Positions 45,701 through 54,598 of a stretch of DNA of 64,000 nt are shown piece by piece (within the stretch, counting starts at the first letter, position 1; each line of letters starts with the position of its first letter). The stretch covers positions 62,001-126,000 of the forward strand of contig CAVTTR010000003.1 of the NCBI GenBank assembly GCA_963737745.1, given 5' to 3'. The notes below the pieces were generated by a model that did not search any database, was not told the origin of the DNA, and saw only the letters and a program-made list of their open reading frames with translations. The DNA comes from Bog-473 sp963737745 (GTDB taxonomy: Bacteria; Actinomycetota; Acidimicrobiia; Acidimicrobiales; RAAP-2). A program made the translations under genes and the position numbers.

Positions 45701-46750
45701 TCAGGGCGTGGAGGGCAAGGCCGACGTGGTGTCGCTGATGTGGACCGGCGTTTGCAGCGGGAAATGACAGGCCGCCGTGTGCCCGGCGCCGAAGCTGACC
45801 AGAAGGGGCTCCACCTCGGCGCACAGAGTCTGGGCCCGCGGGCAGCGCGTGCGAAAGCGGCACCCTGAAGGTGGAGCAACGGCGGAGGGCAACTCGCCCC
45901 GCACGACCAGCTTGCGCGCTTCTCGCGACGACGCATACTCGGCCGTGGGCACGGCGTCGAGCAGCCCTTGCGTATAGGGGTGGGCCGGGCGGCTGTAGAC
46001 CTCGGCCGACGGACCGAGCTCGACCAACTTGCCCAGATACATGACACCGATGGTGTCGGCCATGTAACGGACAACGGCCAGGTCATGTGAGATCAGCACA
46101 TAGGTCAGACCATGGCGACGTTGCAGGTCCTTCATGAGATTGAGGATCTGCGCTTGAATAGAGACGTCGAGGGCCGATACCGGCTCGTCGGCCACCACCA
46201 GTTTGGGCTCGAGGGCCAGGGCCCGCGCCAGGCCGATCCTCTGGCGCTGTCCGCCCGAAAACTCGTGGGGGTACCGCTGCGCCGACTGCGGGCTCAGTCC
46301 CACCTCGCGCAGCAGGGACATGACCCGCTCGCGTTGTTCGTCGCGCGTCCCCACCTTTTGGACCCGCAGGGGCTCTCCGATGATGGTGCCCACGCGCATG
46401 CGGGGGTCGAGCGAGGCATAGGGATCCTGGAACATCAGCTGCACGTCGCGCCGTTTTTCCCGTAAGGCGGAACCTTTGAGCTCCGTCAGCACTTGGTCCT
46501 GGAAGTGAACGGACCCCGCAGTGGGAGACTCGAGGGCGACCATCATGCGGCCGATGGTGGTCTTGCCACACCCGGACTCGCCTACGAGGCCGAATGTCTC
46601 GCCCTCACGAATCGAAAGGGTGACATCGCTGACCGCGTGCACGGCACCTACCTGGTGTCGGATCACGCCGCCGGCAAGTACCGGGAACTCCTTCACCAGA
46701 TTGGTGGTGGAGAGAATGATCGGTGCCCCCTCGAGCGCGGCGATACGCAC
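45701..46750 (-). CDS. ABC transporter ATP-binding protein, DppF/OppF type
   Basis: A 349-residue ATPase with Walker A FGLVGESGCGKTTIGRM, the Q-loop in QLMFQDPYASLDPRM, signature motif HEFSGGQRQRIGLARAL, Walker B LVVADEPVSALD and switch histidine LISHDLAVV. The C-terminal oligopeptide-type extension has GCRFRTRCPRAQTLC, whose cysteines may hold an iron-sulfur cluster as in related proteins. It works with the DppD-like gene upstream and the permeases. The start used is a GTG at 46750, inside the end of the upstream frame. Confidence 0.92.
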   Translation of the reverse strand: MRIAALEGAPIILSTTNLVKEFPVLAGGVIRHQVGAVHAVSDVTLSIREGETFGLVGESGCGKTTIGRMMVALESPTAGSVHFQDQVLTELKGSALREKRRDVQLMFQDPYASLDPRMRVGTIIGEPLRVQKVGTRDEQRERVMSLLREVGLSPQSAQRYPHEFSGGQRQRIGLARALALEPKLVVADEPVSALDVSIQAQILNLMKDLQRRHGLTYVLISHDLAVVRYMADTIGVMYLGKLVELGPSAEVYSRPAHPYTQGLLDAVPTAEYASSREARKLVVRGELPSAVAPPSGCRFRTRCPRAQTLCAEVEPLLVSFGAGHTAACHFPLQTPVHISDTTSALPSTP

Positions 46751-47789
46751 CGCGGTCCCTGGAGCGGGGGCCGATGGGGCCGACCTTCACCACGCCCTCG
46801 GGCGACGGCGCATGTTCCACCGGGTGAAAACAAGCAAAACGATGCGATGCGTCGCCGTCATTCGCCGGCTCCAACGGTGGCTCGAGCTCTCGGCACTCGT
46901 CGGTGGCGTAGCGGCAGCGGGGCGCAAAACGACAATTGGTGATGATCTCGGAGAGGTCGGGGGGTAAGCCGGGAATGGTCAGAAGAGACTCGCCCGGGTC
47001 CTGGTCAATTTTCGGTACCGAGGCCAAAAGGGCCTCCGCATAGGGGTGGCGCTCGTTGGCGAAGAGCACGGGAGTCGCCGCCTCCTCCACGATCTTCCCG
47101 GCGTACATCACGATGACCCGATCGGTGCGGCCGGCGATGACACCCATGTCGTGCGTGATGAGGATGACGCCCATGTGTAACCGCTCACGCAGGTCGTCGA
47201 TGAGGTCCAGGATCTGGGCCTGAATCGTCACATCGAGTGCCGTCGTGGGCTCGTCGGCGATCAGCAGCTTCGGCTCGCAGGCCAGCGCCATAGCGATCAT
47301 CACCCGTTGGCGGAGACCGCCCGAAAGCTCGTGGGGATACTGATCGAGCCTCTCGGACGGTCGAGGCATCTCCACCAGCGTGAGCACTTCGAGTGCCCGC
47401 TCACGTGCCTGGGCCTTGGTCACGTCACGATGCAGCCGCACCCCTTCGGAGATCTGCTTGCCGATGGTCATCGTCGGGTTGAGGGCGGTCAGGGGATCCT
47501 GCGGGATGAGGGCCACCTCGTCCCCTCGGACCTGGCGCATCTCCTTTTCGTCCAACGTGGCCAGGTCGCGGCCGAGCAACGTGATACTCCCGCCGATGAC
47601 GTGCCCGTTGTTGGGCAGGAGCCGCATGACCGATAACCCCGTCGTGCTCTTGCCACAGCCAGACTCTCCGACGATCCCGACGCACTCACCTCGGCCCACG
47701 GAGAACGAGATGTCGTCGACCGCAACCACGGAGGAATGCCGCATGCGGAATTCAGTTCGGAGGTTCTGCACCTCCAAGACGCTGCTCAT
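46605..47789 (-). CDS. ABC transporter ATP-binding protein, DppD/OppD type
   Basis: A 394-residue ATPase starting MSSVLEVQNLRTEFRMRHSS. It has Walker A VGIVGESGCGKSTTGLS, Q-loop ALIPQDPLTALNPTM, signature HELSGGLRQRVMIAMAL, Walker B LLIADEPTTALD and switch ILITHDMGV. The cysteine extension is ITNCRFAPRCRYATDEC. Beyond about 46790 the frame runs 146 nt into the next ATPase gene and the residues there look non-coding. A single extra base upstream would instead stop it at a TGA just before the next start, so the true end is probably near 46780. Confidence 0.9.
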   Translation of the reverse strand: MSSVLEVQNLRTEFRMRHSSVVAVDDISFSVGRGECVGIVGESGCGKSTTGLSVMRLLPNNGHVIGGSITLLGRDLATLDEKEMRQVRGDEVALIPQDPLTALNPTMTIGKQISEGVRLHRDVTKAQARERALEVLTLVEMPRPSERLDQYPHELSGGLRQRVMIAMALACEPKLLIADEPTTALDVTIQAQILDLIDDLRERLHMGVILITHDMGVIAGRTDRVIVMYAGKIVEEAATPVLFANERHPYAEALLASVPKIDQDPGESLLTIPGLPPDLSEIITNCRFAPRCRYATDECRELEPPLEPANDGDASHRFACFHPVEHAPSPEGVVKVGPIGPRSRDRGAYRRARGGTDHSLHHQSGEGVPGTCRRRDPTPGRCRARGQRCHPFDS

Positions 47790-47838
47790 CCGTTCACACT
47801 ACCCGTCACTGCCGCGCTCGACACGTGGCCGACCCAGG

Positions 47839-48561
47839 TCAGGGGTAGTTTTCGCGGGTCACTGGCCACCCGTCGCACCAGGGCAAAGACGTCACGAAGG
47901 ACCAGCTGCGCCGGTGGATCGACGAAAGCCCGTAACCCCGAAGCGCCATCTGATGCGCCGGTGAGGGATATCCCTTGTTCTGCTCGAAGGCATAGGCCGG
48001 GAAATGCTCCGCTTCGTCGCGCATGAGGCGGTCGCGGACGACCTTGGCCAGGACCGAGGCCGCGGCCACCGAGGCGCAGCGCGCGTCGCCTCCCACGACA
48101 GGGTGGATCGACCCGTTGAACTCCCCGTCCGCCGGCTCCGGGCTCGACACCAGGTCGAGGGGACCATCAATCAAGAGAGCGTCAGGGGGACTGGAAAGCC
48201 CGGCCAGCGCTCGTTGCGAGGCGAGCCGCAATGCGACGCGCATCCCCCACCGATCACACTCCGCCGGCGAGGCGTGGCCTACCGCCCAGTCGACGCACCA
48301 GGCGCCCACGGCTTCAAAGATGGACTCGCGTCGGGTTTCACTGAGTTGCTTGGAGTCGCGGAGCCATCGAGGCTGGGTGCGTTTGGTGGCCTTGGGCGGG
48401 ACGACCGCCACGCCCACGGTGACCGGCCCGGCCCACGCACCGCGGCCAACTTCGTCCATGCCTGCGATGGATGCGTGCCCGCGGGAGCGCAGGGCGCGCT
48501 CTTGGGCCAGATCCGGCGTGCGGACACCGGTTCCCGTCACGACGTCACCGCTGTGTTCCAA
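47839..48561 (-). CDS. rnhB: Ribonuclease HII
   Basis: RNase HII cuts RNA in RNA-DNA hybrids and removes single ribonucleotides. The first catalytic pair is in IAGMDEVGRGAWAGPVTVGV, then LRDSKQLSETRRESIF, LLIDGPLDL and the late acidic region SIHPVVGGDARCASVAAASVLAKVVRDRLM. The length of 240 residues fits. The start at 48561 leaves a 33-residue N-terminal extension; it is divergent from the small gene at 48581. Confidence 0.93.
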   Translation of the reverse strand: MEHSGDVVTGTGVRTPDLAQERALRSRGHASIAGMDEVGRGAWAGPVTVGVAVVPPKATKRTQPRWLRDSKQLSETRRESIFEAVGAWCVDWAVGHASPAECDRWGMRVALRLASQRALAGLSSPPDALLIDGPLDLVSSPEPADGEFNGSIHPVVGGDARCASVAAASVLAKVVRDRLMRDEAEHFPAYAFEQNKGYPSPAHQMALRGYGLSSIHRRSWSFVTSLPWCDGWPVTRENYP

Positions 48562-48580
48562 GTTTCAATACGATGGGGGC

Positions 48581-48817
48581 GTGAGTACCGGGGGGACGCC
48601 ACGCGAGGCGAGCACACGGGCCCCGCTTGCCCCGGGTACGCAGATCGAGGTGCGCAATCGCTATCAGGGCACCTGGACGCGAGGCTTCGAGGTGGCCGAG
48701 ATAACCCCAGAGGGCTATCGCATCCGGCGGCTCTCGGACGGCAGCATCCTCGGCGAGCTCTTCTCACGAGACGACGTGCGCCGCCAGAGGAGCCGTCAAG
48801 GCTTCTGGTGGCACTGA
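48581..48817 (+). CDS. Small conserved-looking protein
   Basis: A GTG at 48581 after GGGGG starts a 78-residue product. Its end (GTQIEVRNRYQGTWTRGFEV, ITPEGYRIRRLSDGS, GELFSRDDVR) has the pattern of a small SH3-like beta barrel. The same frame is open far upstream, but that part lies antisense to rnhB. No family name can be given. It is divergent from rnhB with 19 nt between starts. Confidence 0.6.
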   Translation: MSTGGTPREASTRAPLAPGTQIEVRNRYQGTWTRGFEVAEITPEGYRIRRLSDGSILGELFSRDDVRRQRSRQGFWWH

Positions 48818-48838
48818 GCTTCCGACGGCACGAATCTC

Positions 48839-49138
48839 TCAGCGGGCCGGAGGTCGGCGGACCGCTTCGATGTAGTCATCAATCGGTATGGCCGACAGCG
48901 TCAGAGTCTTGAGCGTCCCGCGCGCGCCGAGCACGAGCGCCACGCGCGCCATCGTCTTCTCGTCCGGGGCGTCGAGCACGGTGCAAAAGTCGTAAGGCCC
49001 GAGCAAGGCCCACTGCGCCAGGACGCGCACCCCCATCGTTTCAACCTCTGCGTTGACTTCCTTCAGCCGATCAGGATTCTCGGCCAGGGTTGCCGCTCCG
49101 TCAGGTCCCACGGTCGAGAGCATCAGAAATGTCGACAT
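48839..49138 (-). CDS. GYD-domain protein
   Basis: A 99-residue ferredoxin-like-fold protein of the GYD type, with MSTFLMLSTVGPDGAATL, the motif region LAQWALLGPYDFCTVLDAPDE and LGARGTLKTLTLSAI. GYD proteins are widespread and uncharacterised. The ATG at 49138 is the natural start. It lies downstream of the acyl-CoA synthetase gene in the opposite direction to the small gene before it. Confidence 0.82.
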   Translation of the reverse strand: MSTFLMLSTVGPDGAATLAENPDRLKEVNAEVETMGVRVLAQWALLGPYDFCTVLDAPDEKTMARVALVLGARGTLKTLTLSAIPIDDYIEAVRRPPAR

Positions 49139-49196
49139 ATCCTCACGCTATCGCAACACTTGGCGTGAGAAGGGTTCGTCGTTGGGCGAGCACTCG

Positions 49197-50717
49197 TTAG
49201 AGAAGGGCGCGCCGAATCACTTTGCCCAGGGCGTTGCGGGGCAACGCGGGGACGGCGCGGAATTCTCTTGGCCGCTTGTAGGACGTCAATTCTTGCGCCG
49301 CCAGCAGGACCAACCCGTCAAGGTCGGGGGGGCCGTCACGGCCCACCACGAACGCGGTCACCGACTCACCCCATTCCGCCGACGGCAGCCCGATGACCGC
49401 GATCTCTGCGACCGATGCGTGTCGTCCCAGGACAGCTTCCACTTCGGCGGGGTACACGTTGTGCCCACCCGTGATGATGAGCTCGGTGCGCCTTCCCCTG
49501 ATGGAGACGTAGTCGTCCTGGCCCAGCGACGCCAGATCACCGGTGGCGAACCAACCGTCGTGCCACATGGCCTCGGTCGCCTCAGGTCGGTTCCAGTATC
49601 CACGGCAGAGCGGCGCACCGCGCACCATGAGCTCGCCGATCCCATCAGTGTCGACATCGGCGATGATGGACTCGACTCCCGGAAGCGGAAACCCCACCGA
49701 TCCGGGTCGTCGCTCGCCGACGAGCGGATTGGAGAGTGTGAGCAAGGTCTCGGACATCCCGTAGCGTTCGAGAACCGACACACCCCATTCGTCGTGAAAC
49801 CGACGCCACACGTCGGCGGAAAGGGGGGCCGATCCGGCCACGCACAGTCGCAGAGCTGACAACTCGGCCGCCCGACCCGATTCGGCCAGGCGGTGGTACA
49901 TGGTGGGGACGCCGAAGAACATGGTGCTCCCGAGCTCATGGATGGCGTCCAGGACCTGTGCCGGCTCAAACCGCGCGCACACAACGGCCGAGCTCCCTGC
50001 GGCGAGCGTGCCGAACAGCCCGGCGCACAATCCGTGCACATGGAAGAGCGGAAGGGCCAAGAGGAGGCGGTCCTCGGGTTGCCAACCCCAGGCCACGCAG
50101 AGCGACATGGCCCCCGCCAGCAGCGAACGGTGCGTGTGGACGGCGCCCTTGGGCTCTCCTGTCGTCCCCGAGGTGTAGACGATCAACGCGTCGTCGTCGG
50201 GCTTGGACGCATCGAGCGGGAAAACGGCGTGGCCGTGAAGACGCAGCAATTCGGGCGGCGTGCGCACCTCCACGTGCGGCACGTCGGTGCTCAACCACTC
50301 CTTGGCTTCGGCTCGCTCGACCACACAGAGCACCGGATTGACGTCTTCGACGACATAGAGCAGCTCTCGCCTGGTGGCCGAGGGGTTCACCGGGACGACA
50401 ACGGCCCCCACCCGCAACGCCCCGATGATGGCGATGATGCTGTGCAACGAGGTGGAGCAACTCCACAGCACACGGTCCCCGGGGGAAACGCCACTTCCTG
50501 CCAGATGCGCAGCGACGAGCGCTGACTTCTCGGACAACTCCTTGCCGTCGAGTGCAGAGCCCGAACCCTGTCCTTCGAGGAGGACGGGACGATCCGGCTC
50601 GACCCGCCATCGGCCGGACCACACCTGGGGCAGTGTGTGGCCCCCCGAGATGGCCACTGGATCAAAGGGTGGAGCTCCCTCCGGGAGGTGCCGGGCCCAG
50701 GCCCGCTCGGCGTCCAC
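49197..50717 (-). CDS. Acyl-CoA synthetase (malonyl-CoA synthetase/MatB-like)
   Basis: An adenylate-forming enzyme of 506 residues with IVYTSGTTGEPKGAVHTHRSL (A3), LPLFHVHGL, YGMSETLLTLSNPLVGERRP (A5), DGWFATGDLA (A7), IKGxxxE-like GRRTELIITGGHNVYPAEVE and NALGKVIRRALL with the A10 lysine. The LFHVHGL and YGMSET context resembles MatB-like enzymes that activate malonate or methylmalonate, but the acid is not proven. The start at 50717 leaves 49 nt to the divergent mannosidase gene. Confidence 0.87.
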   Translation of the reverse strand: MDAERAWARHLPEGAPPFDPVAISGGHTLPQVWSGRWRVEPDRPVLLEGQGSGSALDGKELSEKSALVAAHLAGSGVSPGDRVLWSCSTSLHSIIAIIGALRVGAVVVPVNPSATRRELLYVVEDVNPVLCVVERAEAKEWLSTDVPHVEVRTPPELLRLHGHAVFPLDASKPDDDALIVYTSGTTGEPKGAVHTHRSLLAGAMSLCVAWGWQPEDRLLLALPLFHVHGLCAGLFGTLAAGSSAVVCARFEPAQVLDAIHELGSTMFFGVPTMYHRLAESGRAAELSALRLCVAGSAPLSADVWRRFHDEWGVSVLERYGMSETLLTLSNPLVGERRPGSVGFPLPGVESIIADVDTDGIGELMVRGAPLCRGYWNRPEATEAMWHDGWFATGDLASLGQDDYVSIRGRRTELIITGGHNVYPAEVEAVLGRHASVAEIAVIGLPSAEWGESVTAFVVGRDGPPDLDGLVLLAAQELTSYKRPREFRAVPALPRNALGKVIRRALL

Positions 50718-50766
50718 AGCTATCGCACCCTCTCAGCTGGCCACCGCACGCCATAGTCTGGCAAAC

Positions 50767-53436
50767 ATGACCTCCCGCCGTATCGCCATCGTCCCGCATT
50801 CGCACTGGGATCGGGAATGGTACAAGTCGTACCAGGACTTTCGGCTCGATCTGGTCGACATGCTCGACACCCTTCTCCCACTCCTCGAGTCCGACGCCGG
50901 CTACCCCTACTTCATGTTGGACGGACAGATGGCCGTCGTCGACGACTACCTCGAGATCCGGCCCGACGCCGAGCCGCGGCTTCGGGCTCTGGTGGCGGCC
51001 GGCCGGATCAGCATCGGGCCGTGGTACATCCTGATGGACGAGTTCCTGTCCTCGGGAGAAACGATCATCCGCAACCTGCAGATGGGCCTTCTCCGTGGTG
51101 CGGCCTTCGGCGGCACCATGAACGTCGGCTACCTCCCCGACATGTTCGGGCACATCGCACAGATGCCGCAGATCCTCGGGCAGGCCGGGTTCGCGCACGC
51201 GGTGGTGTGGCGAGGCGTGCCCTCGGCCATCACCAAAAATGGGTTCTGGTGGGAAGCCCCCGATGGTTCCCGCGTGCGGGCGGAATATCTTCCCGTCGGC
51301 TATGGAAACGGGGCTGCGCTGCCTGACGATGCCAAGGCACTCGTGCGGCGCACGGAGGACCTCGTCGACGAGGTGGCGCCGTTCCTTCTGAGGGATCTTC
51401 TCTGCATGAACGGCTCGGACCACCTCTTTCCCCAACCTCGCCTCGGTGGGGTGGTGGCCGAAGCCAACGACCTGCAAGAAGAGCTCGTGTTCGAGGTGAC
51501 CTCACTCCCGAAGTATCTGGCCGCGGCGCCGACAGAGGGATTGGAGCAGTGGACCGGAGAGCTTCGCTCAGGCTTTCGGTCAAACATGCTCATGGGGGTG
51601 ACGTCGAACCGCGTCGACGTCAAGCGCTCGGGTGCGCTGGCCGAGCGAGCGCTGGAGCGCAGAGCCGAGCCCTTGGCCGCATTGTTCCAGTCACCGGAAC
51701 AATGGCCCCATGAGCTCCTGGCCCTGGCTTGGAAGGAGATGGTCCGCAATTCGGCACACGACTCGATCTGTGCCTGCTCGGTCGACGACGTGGTCGACGC
51801 CGTCCTGCACCGCTACGTCGAGGCGCGGACGATCGCCAGCGGCCTGGCCGATCGCGCCATCGCTTCATTCGCCCGATCACTGGCTGCGCCGGGAAACTAC
51901 GTCCTCAACGCGTCCCAACGGACGCGACCAGGCGTGGTCGAGCTCGTCGTCGGGGCCGAGGAACCGGCCTCGGCAGATGTGCAGGTCGTCTCCGAGCGAG
52001 CCGGTCTCCCCGGTTCCATGGTGCTCGACGCCAACACCGTGCGCACCGTGCTCGGCTTGCTGCAGGGCCCGAAGATCGACAACGACGCCTGGGTGCACGA
52101 CGTGGCGGTCGAAGAGGACGACCAAGGCCTGAACATCACCGTCACGATCGGGGCGGAAGAGCGACCCAATGTAGGGATTGCCGAAGCGAAGCAGGACATC
52201 TATGCCCGCCTGGGGGCACGGCCCGACGCTGTTATCCGCGTCAACCTGAACCAGCCCCCTATTCGGCGCATCGTGGCCCGGGTCACCGATGTGCCCGGCT
52301 ACGGCTGGCAGGCCTTTGCGCCCTCCCCCTTGACCAACCCGGTCCAGGCCAGCCAGCACGAGGGGCCGACCACCCTGACCAATGGTCTCGTCACGGTGGT
52401 GGTCGATGAAGCGACAGGCACTTTCTCGCTCGACGGGGTGGAAGGCTTCGGCAAACTCATCGACGGCGGAGATCTCGGAGACTCCTACAACTATTCGCCA
52501 CCGCGTCAGGACACGTTGATCGACGCGCCGGTCGCGGTTGCCGTGCGGATCATCGAGCCCGGACCGGTTCGAGCCAGCGTCGGGATTACCGCCACCTACG
52601 TCTGGCCCGACCACGTGGATGGTTCGTCGCAGAGACGGGTCGGCGAGCACCGCGTCGAGGTCGAGACCCGACTGGAGCTTCGGGCGGACGAAACGGTGGT
52701 CAGGGTGACGACATCCTTCGTCAATCCCAGTAAAGACCACCGACTTCGCGTCCACCTTCCCTTGCCCGTCGCGGCCCGGTCGTCACAGGCCGAAAGCGCA
52801 TTCGCCGTCGTGGAACGAGGCCTCCTGGCCGAAGGACGGCCCGATGAGTACGGGTTGCCCACGGCCCCGGCCCACCGGTTCGTCTCCGCCGGCGGTCTGA
52901 CGGTTGTGCACGACGGCGTCTGCGAGTACGAGCTGATCGACATCACGACGACACCGGCCGGGGATGCGGCCCAGACGATCGCCCTCACGGTGCTGCGCGC
53001 CACGGGCATGCTCTCCCGCCTCGGCATGGCCTACCGACCCTTTCCGGCCGGTCCACTCACCCCCGTCGAAGGCTTGCAAATGGTGGGACGTCCGGTGTCG
53101 CTCAGCTATGCCTTGGCGGTGGGACACGGGGATCCCTATGGGCTGGCCGATGATGTCCTGCTCCCCCTCGAGGTTGTCCCGGCTCTCGGCGGAGGGACGC
53201 GCGCCGCTTCGGGTAGCGAGCTCACCGTAGAGGGAGCGCACGTCAGCGCCGTACGCCGTGAGAACGGGGTGCTCGAGGTTCGCCTTTTCAATCCCACAAT
53301 GGACACGGCGACGGTGACCATTCCCGGACACGCGGGATGGCTGGTCGACCTGCGTGGCTATCCCGAACGACACTTCGAAGGAACGTTCGAGCTACGACCC
53401 TTCGGCATTGCCACGGCCCGGCTCGGCCCCTACTGA
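50767..53436 (+). CDS. Glycoside hydrolase family 38 (alpha-mannosidase-like)
   Basis: An 889-residue cytoplasmic-type enzyme without a signal peptide. The zinc-binding N terminus is IAIVPHSHWDREWYKSY (H13, D15), the nucleophile aspartate is in NVGYLPDMFGHIAQMP at about residue 125, and the last zinc histidine is in MVRNSAHDSICACSVDD. The mid and C-terminal beta domains follow with NGLVTVVVDEATGTFSLDG. It removes alpha-mannose residues; the natural substrate could be a polymannoside or mannosylglycerate-type compound. The ATG at 50767 is preferred although the frame extends upstream over the divergent gene. It ends overlapping gpsA by 7 nt. Confidence 0.92.
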   Translation: MTSRRIAIVPHSHWDREWYKSYQDFRLDLVDMLDTLLPLLESDAGYPYFMLDGQMAVVDDYLEIRPDAEPRLRALVAAGRISIGPWYILMDEFLSSGETIIRNLQMGLLRGAAFGGTMNVGYLPDMFGHIAQMPQILGQAGFAHAVVWRGVPSAITKNGFWWEAPDGSRVRAEYLPVGYGNGAALPDDAKALVRRTEDLVDEVAPFLLRDLLCMNGSDHLFPQPRLGGVVAEANDLQEELVFEVTSLPKYLAAAPTEGLEQWTGELRSGFRSNMLMGVTSNRVDVKRSGALAERALERRAEPLAALFQSPEQWPHELLALAWKEMVRNSAHDSICACSVDDVVDAVLHRYVEARTIASGLADRAIASFARSLAAPGNYVLNASQRTRPGVVELVVGAEEPASADVQVVSERAGLPGSMVLDANTVRTVLGLLQGPKIDNDAWVHDVAVEEDDQGLNITVTIGAEERPNVGIAEAKQDIYARLGARPDAVIRVNLNQPPIRRIVARVTDVPGYGWQAFAPSPLTNPVQASQHEGPTTLTNGLVTVVVDEATGTFSLDGVEGFGKLIDGGDLGDSYNYSPPRQDTLIDAPVAVAVRIIEPGPVRASVGITATYVWPDHVDGSSQRRVGEHRVEVETRLELRADETVVRVTTSFVNPSKDHRLRVHLPLPVAARSSQAESAFAVVERGLLAEGRPDEYGLPTAPAHRFVSAGGLTVVHDGVCEYELIDITTTPAGDAAQTIALTVLRATGMLSRLGMAYRPFPAGPLTPVEGLQMVGRPVSLSYALAVGHGDPYGLADDVLLPLEVVPALGGGTRAASGSELTVEGAHVSAVRRENGVLEVRLFNPTMDTATVTIPGHAGWLVDLRGYPERHFEGTFELRPFGIATARLGPY

Positions 53437-54536
53437 ACCTTTCCACCGGCCACGAGACGGTTATTGGGGCGTCTCTCCTCTTGCCGGCGTCTCTCCTCTG
53501 CCGGTGTCTCTCCTCTTGCCGGCGTCTCTCGCAGGAGCACTTCGTCCCATTCGGGACGGGACGGCCGATCCATGAGCGACATGAGGGCTTCTCGGGGCGA
53601 GCAGTGTCCCTCGACGATGCGGTCGACCTGCTCGGCGATCGGCATTTCAACGCCGAGCGACTGGGCTAAGCCGACCAAGGGACCCGCGCTCTTGACTCCT
53701 TCGGCCACCATGTGCATGCCGTTCACGATCTCCTCGAGAGACTGGCCCTGACCGAGTTGATACCCAACGGTGCGGTTCCGGCTCTTCGGGCTGGCGCAGG
53801 TGGCCACCATGTCGCCGATCCCGGCCAGCCCACCGAACGTGAGTACCTTGCCGCCCAGCGCGATGCCGAGGCGCCCCAACTCGGCCAATCCCCGGGTGAT
53901 CAGCACCGCACGCGTGTTCTCGCCGAAACCCAGCCCGTCACAGATGCCGGCGGCGATCGCCATCACGTTCTTCGTCGCTCCTGCTATCTCACAACCGATG
54001 ACATCGGTTCCCATGTACACCCGAAAGGTGCGGGTGTGAAGGAGATCTTGCACCTGTCGGGCCAACCACTCGTCGGGCAACGCCACGACGCTGGCCGCCG
54101 GCTGTCCTTCGGCCACCTCACGAGCCAGGTTCGGACCCGTGAGGACACCCGCCGGCACGTGGGGCACGACCTGCGCCACCACCTCGGACATCCGAAGATT
54201 GGTCCCGCTCTCAATGCCCTTGGCCAGGCTGACGATCGCCATGACATCCGAGGCGAAGGGTCGCAATTCCTCCAAGACGGACCGGAAGCCGTGCGATGGC
54301 ACGGCCATGAAGACAATGTGCGCTCCGTCCAGTGCTTCCTCCAGCGACGCGGTGATGGTCAACGCATCGGGGAGGCCGATACCCGGCAGGTACGTGGCGT
54401 TCTCTCGCAACTGCGTCATGGAAGACGCCAACTCGGGGGACCTCGCCCACAGCGAGACGGGATGCGACGCCCCCACGAGTCCCGCCACCGCCGTGCCCCA
54501 CGAGCCGGCACCCACCACTGCCACTCGTTCGCTCAT
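53430..54536 (-). CDS. gpsA: Glycerol-3-phosphate dehydrogenase [NAD(P)+]
   Basis: Reduces dihydroxyacetone phosphate to sn-glycerol 3-phosphate for phospholipids. The start MSERVAVVGAGSWGTAVAGLV at 54536 holds the nucleotide motif; KGIESGTNLRMSEVV, VLTGPNLAREVAEG, the catalytic-lysine region GATKNVMAIAAGICDGL and TFGGLAGIGDMVATC follow. After the normal end at about residue 330 comes a repetitive tail RETPARGETPA encoded by an 18-bp tandem repeat. One repeat lacks a base, which shifts the frame so that it runs to 53430 and overlaps the mannosidase. Restoring the base would give a stop at 53461 and no overlap. Confidence 0.93.
   Translation of the reverse strand: MSERVAVVGAGSWGTAVAGLVGASHPVSLWARSPELASSMTQLRENATYLPGIGLPDALTITASLEEALDGAHIVFMAVPSHGFRSVLEELRPFASDVMAIVSLAKGIESGTNLRMSEVVAQVVPHVPAGVLTGPNLAREVAEGQPAASVVALPDEWLARQVQDLLHTRTFRVYMGTDVIGCEIAGATKNVMAIAAGICDGLGFGENTRAVLITRGLAELGRLGIALGGKVLTFGGLAGIGDMVATCASPKSRNRTVGYQLGQGQSLEEIVNGMHMVAEGVKSAGPLVGLAQSLGVEMPIAEQVDRIVEGHCSPREALMSLMDRPSRPEWDEVLLRETPARGETPAEERRRQEERRPNNRLVAGGKVQ
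53471..53530. repeat. 18-bp tandem repeat in the 3' end of gpsA
   Basis: Three copies of GTCTCTCCTCTTGCCGGC-like units lie at 53471-53488, 53489-53505 and 53506-53523, with a partial fourth unit to 53530. The middle unit is 17 nt, lacking one T. On the coding strand the unit specifies RGETPA. Confidence 0.85.
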
Positions 54537-54598
54537 CGTCGTGAGCCTACGACGGTGACCACGAGGCGACACGGCTTGGCGCACTTACACTGTGCCAA

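Noticed and set aside
53471..53530. The GTCTCTCC repeats considered as a CRISPR or terminator
   Set aside because: Units follow each other without spacers and lie in the gpsA reading frame.
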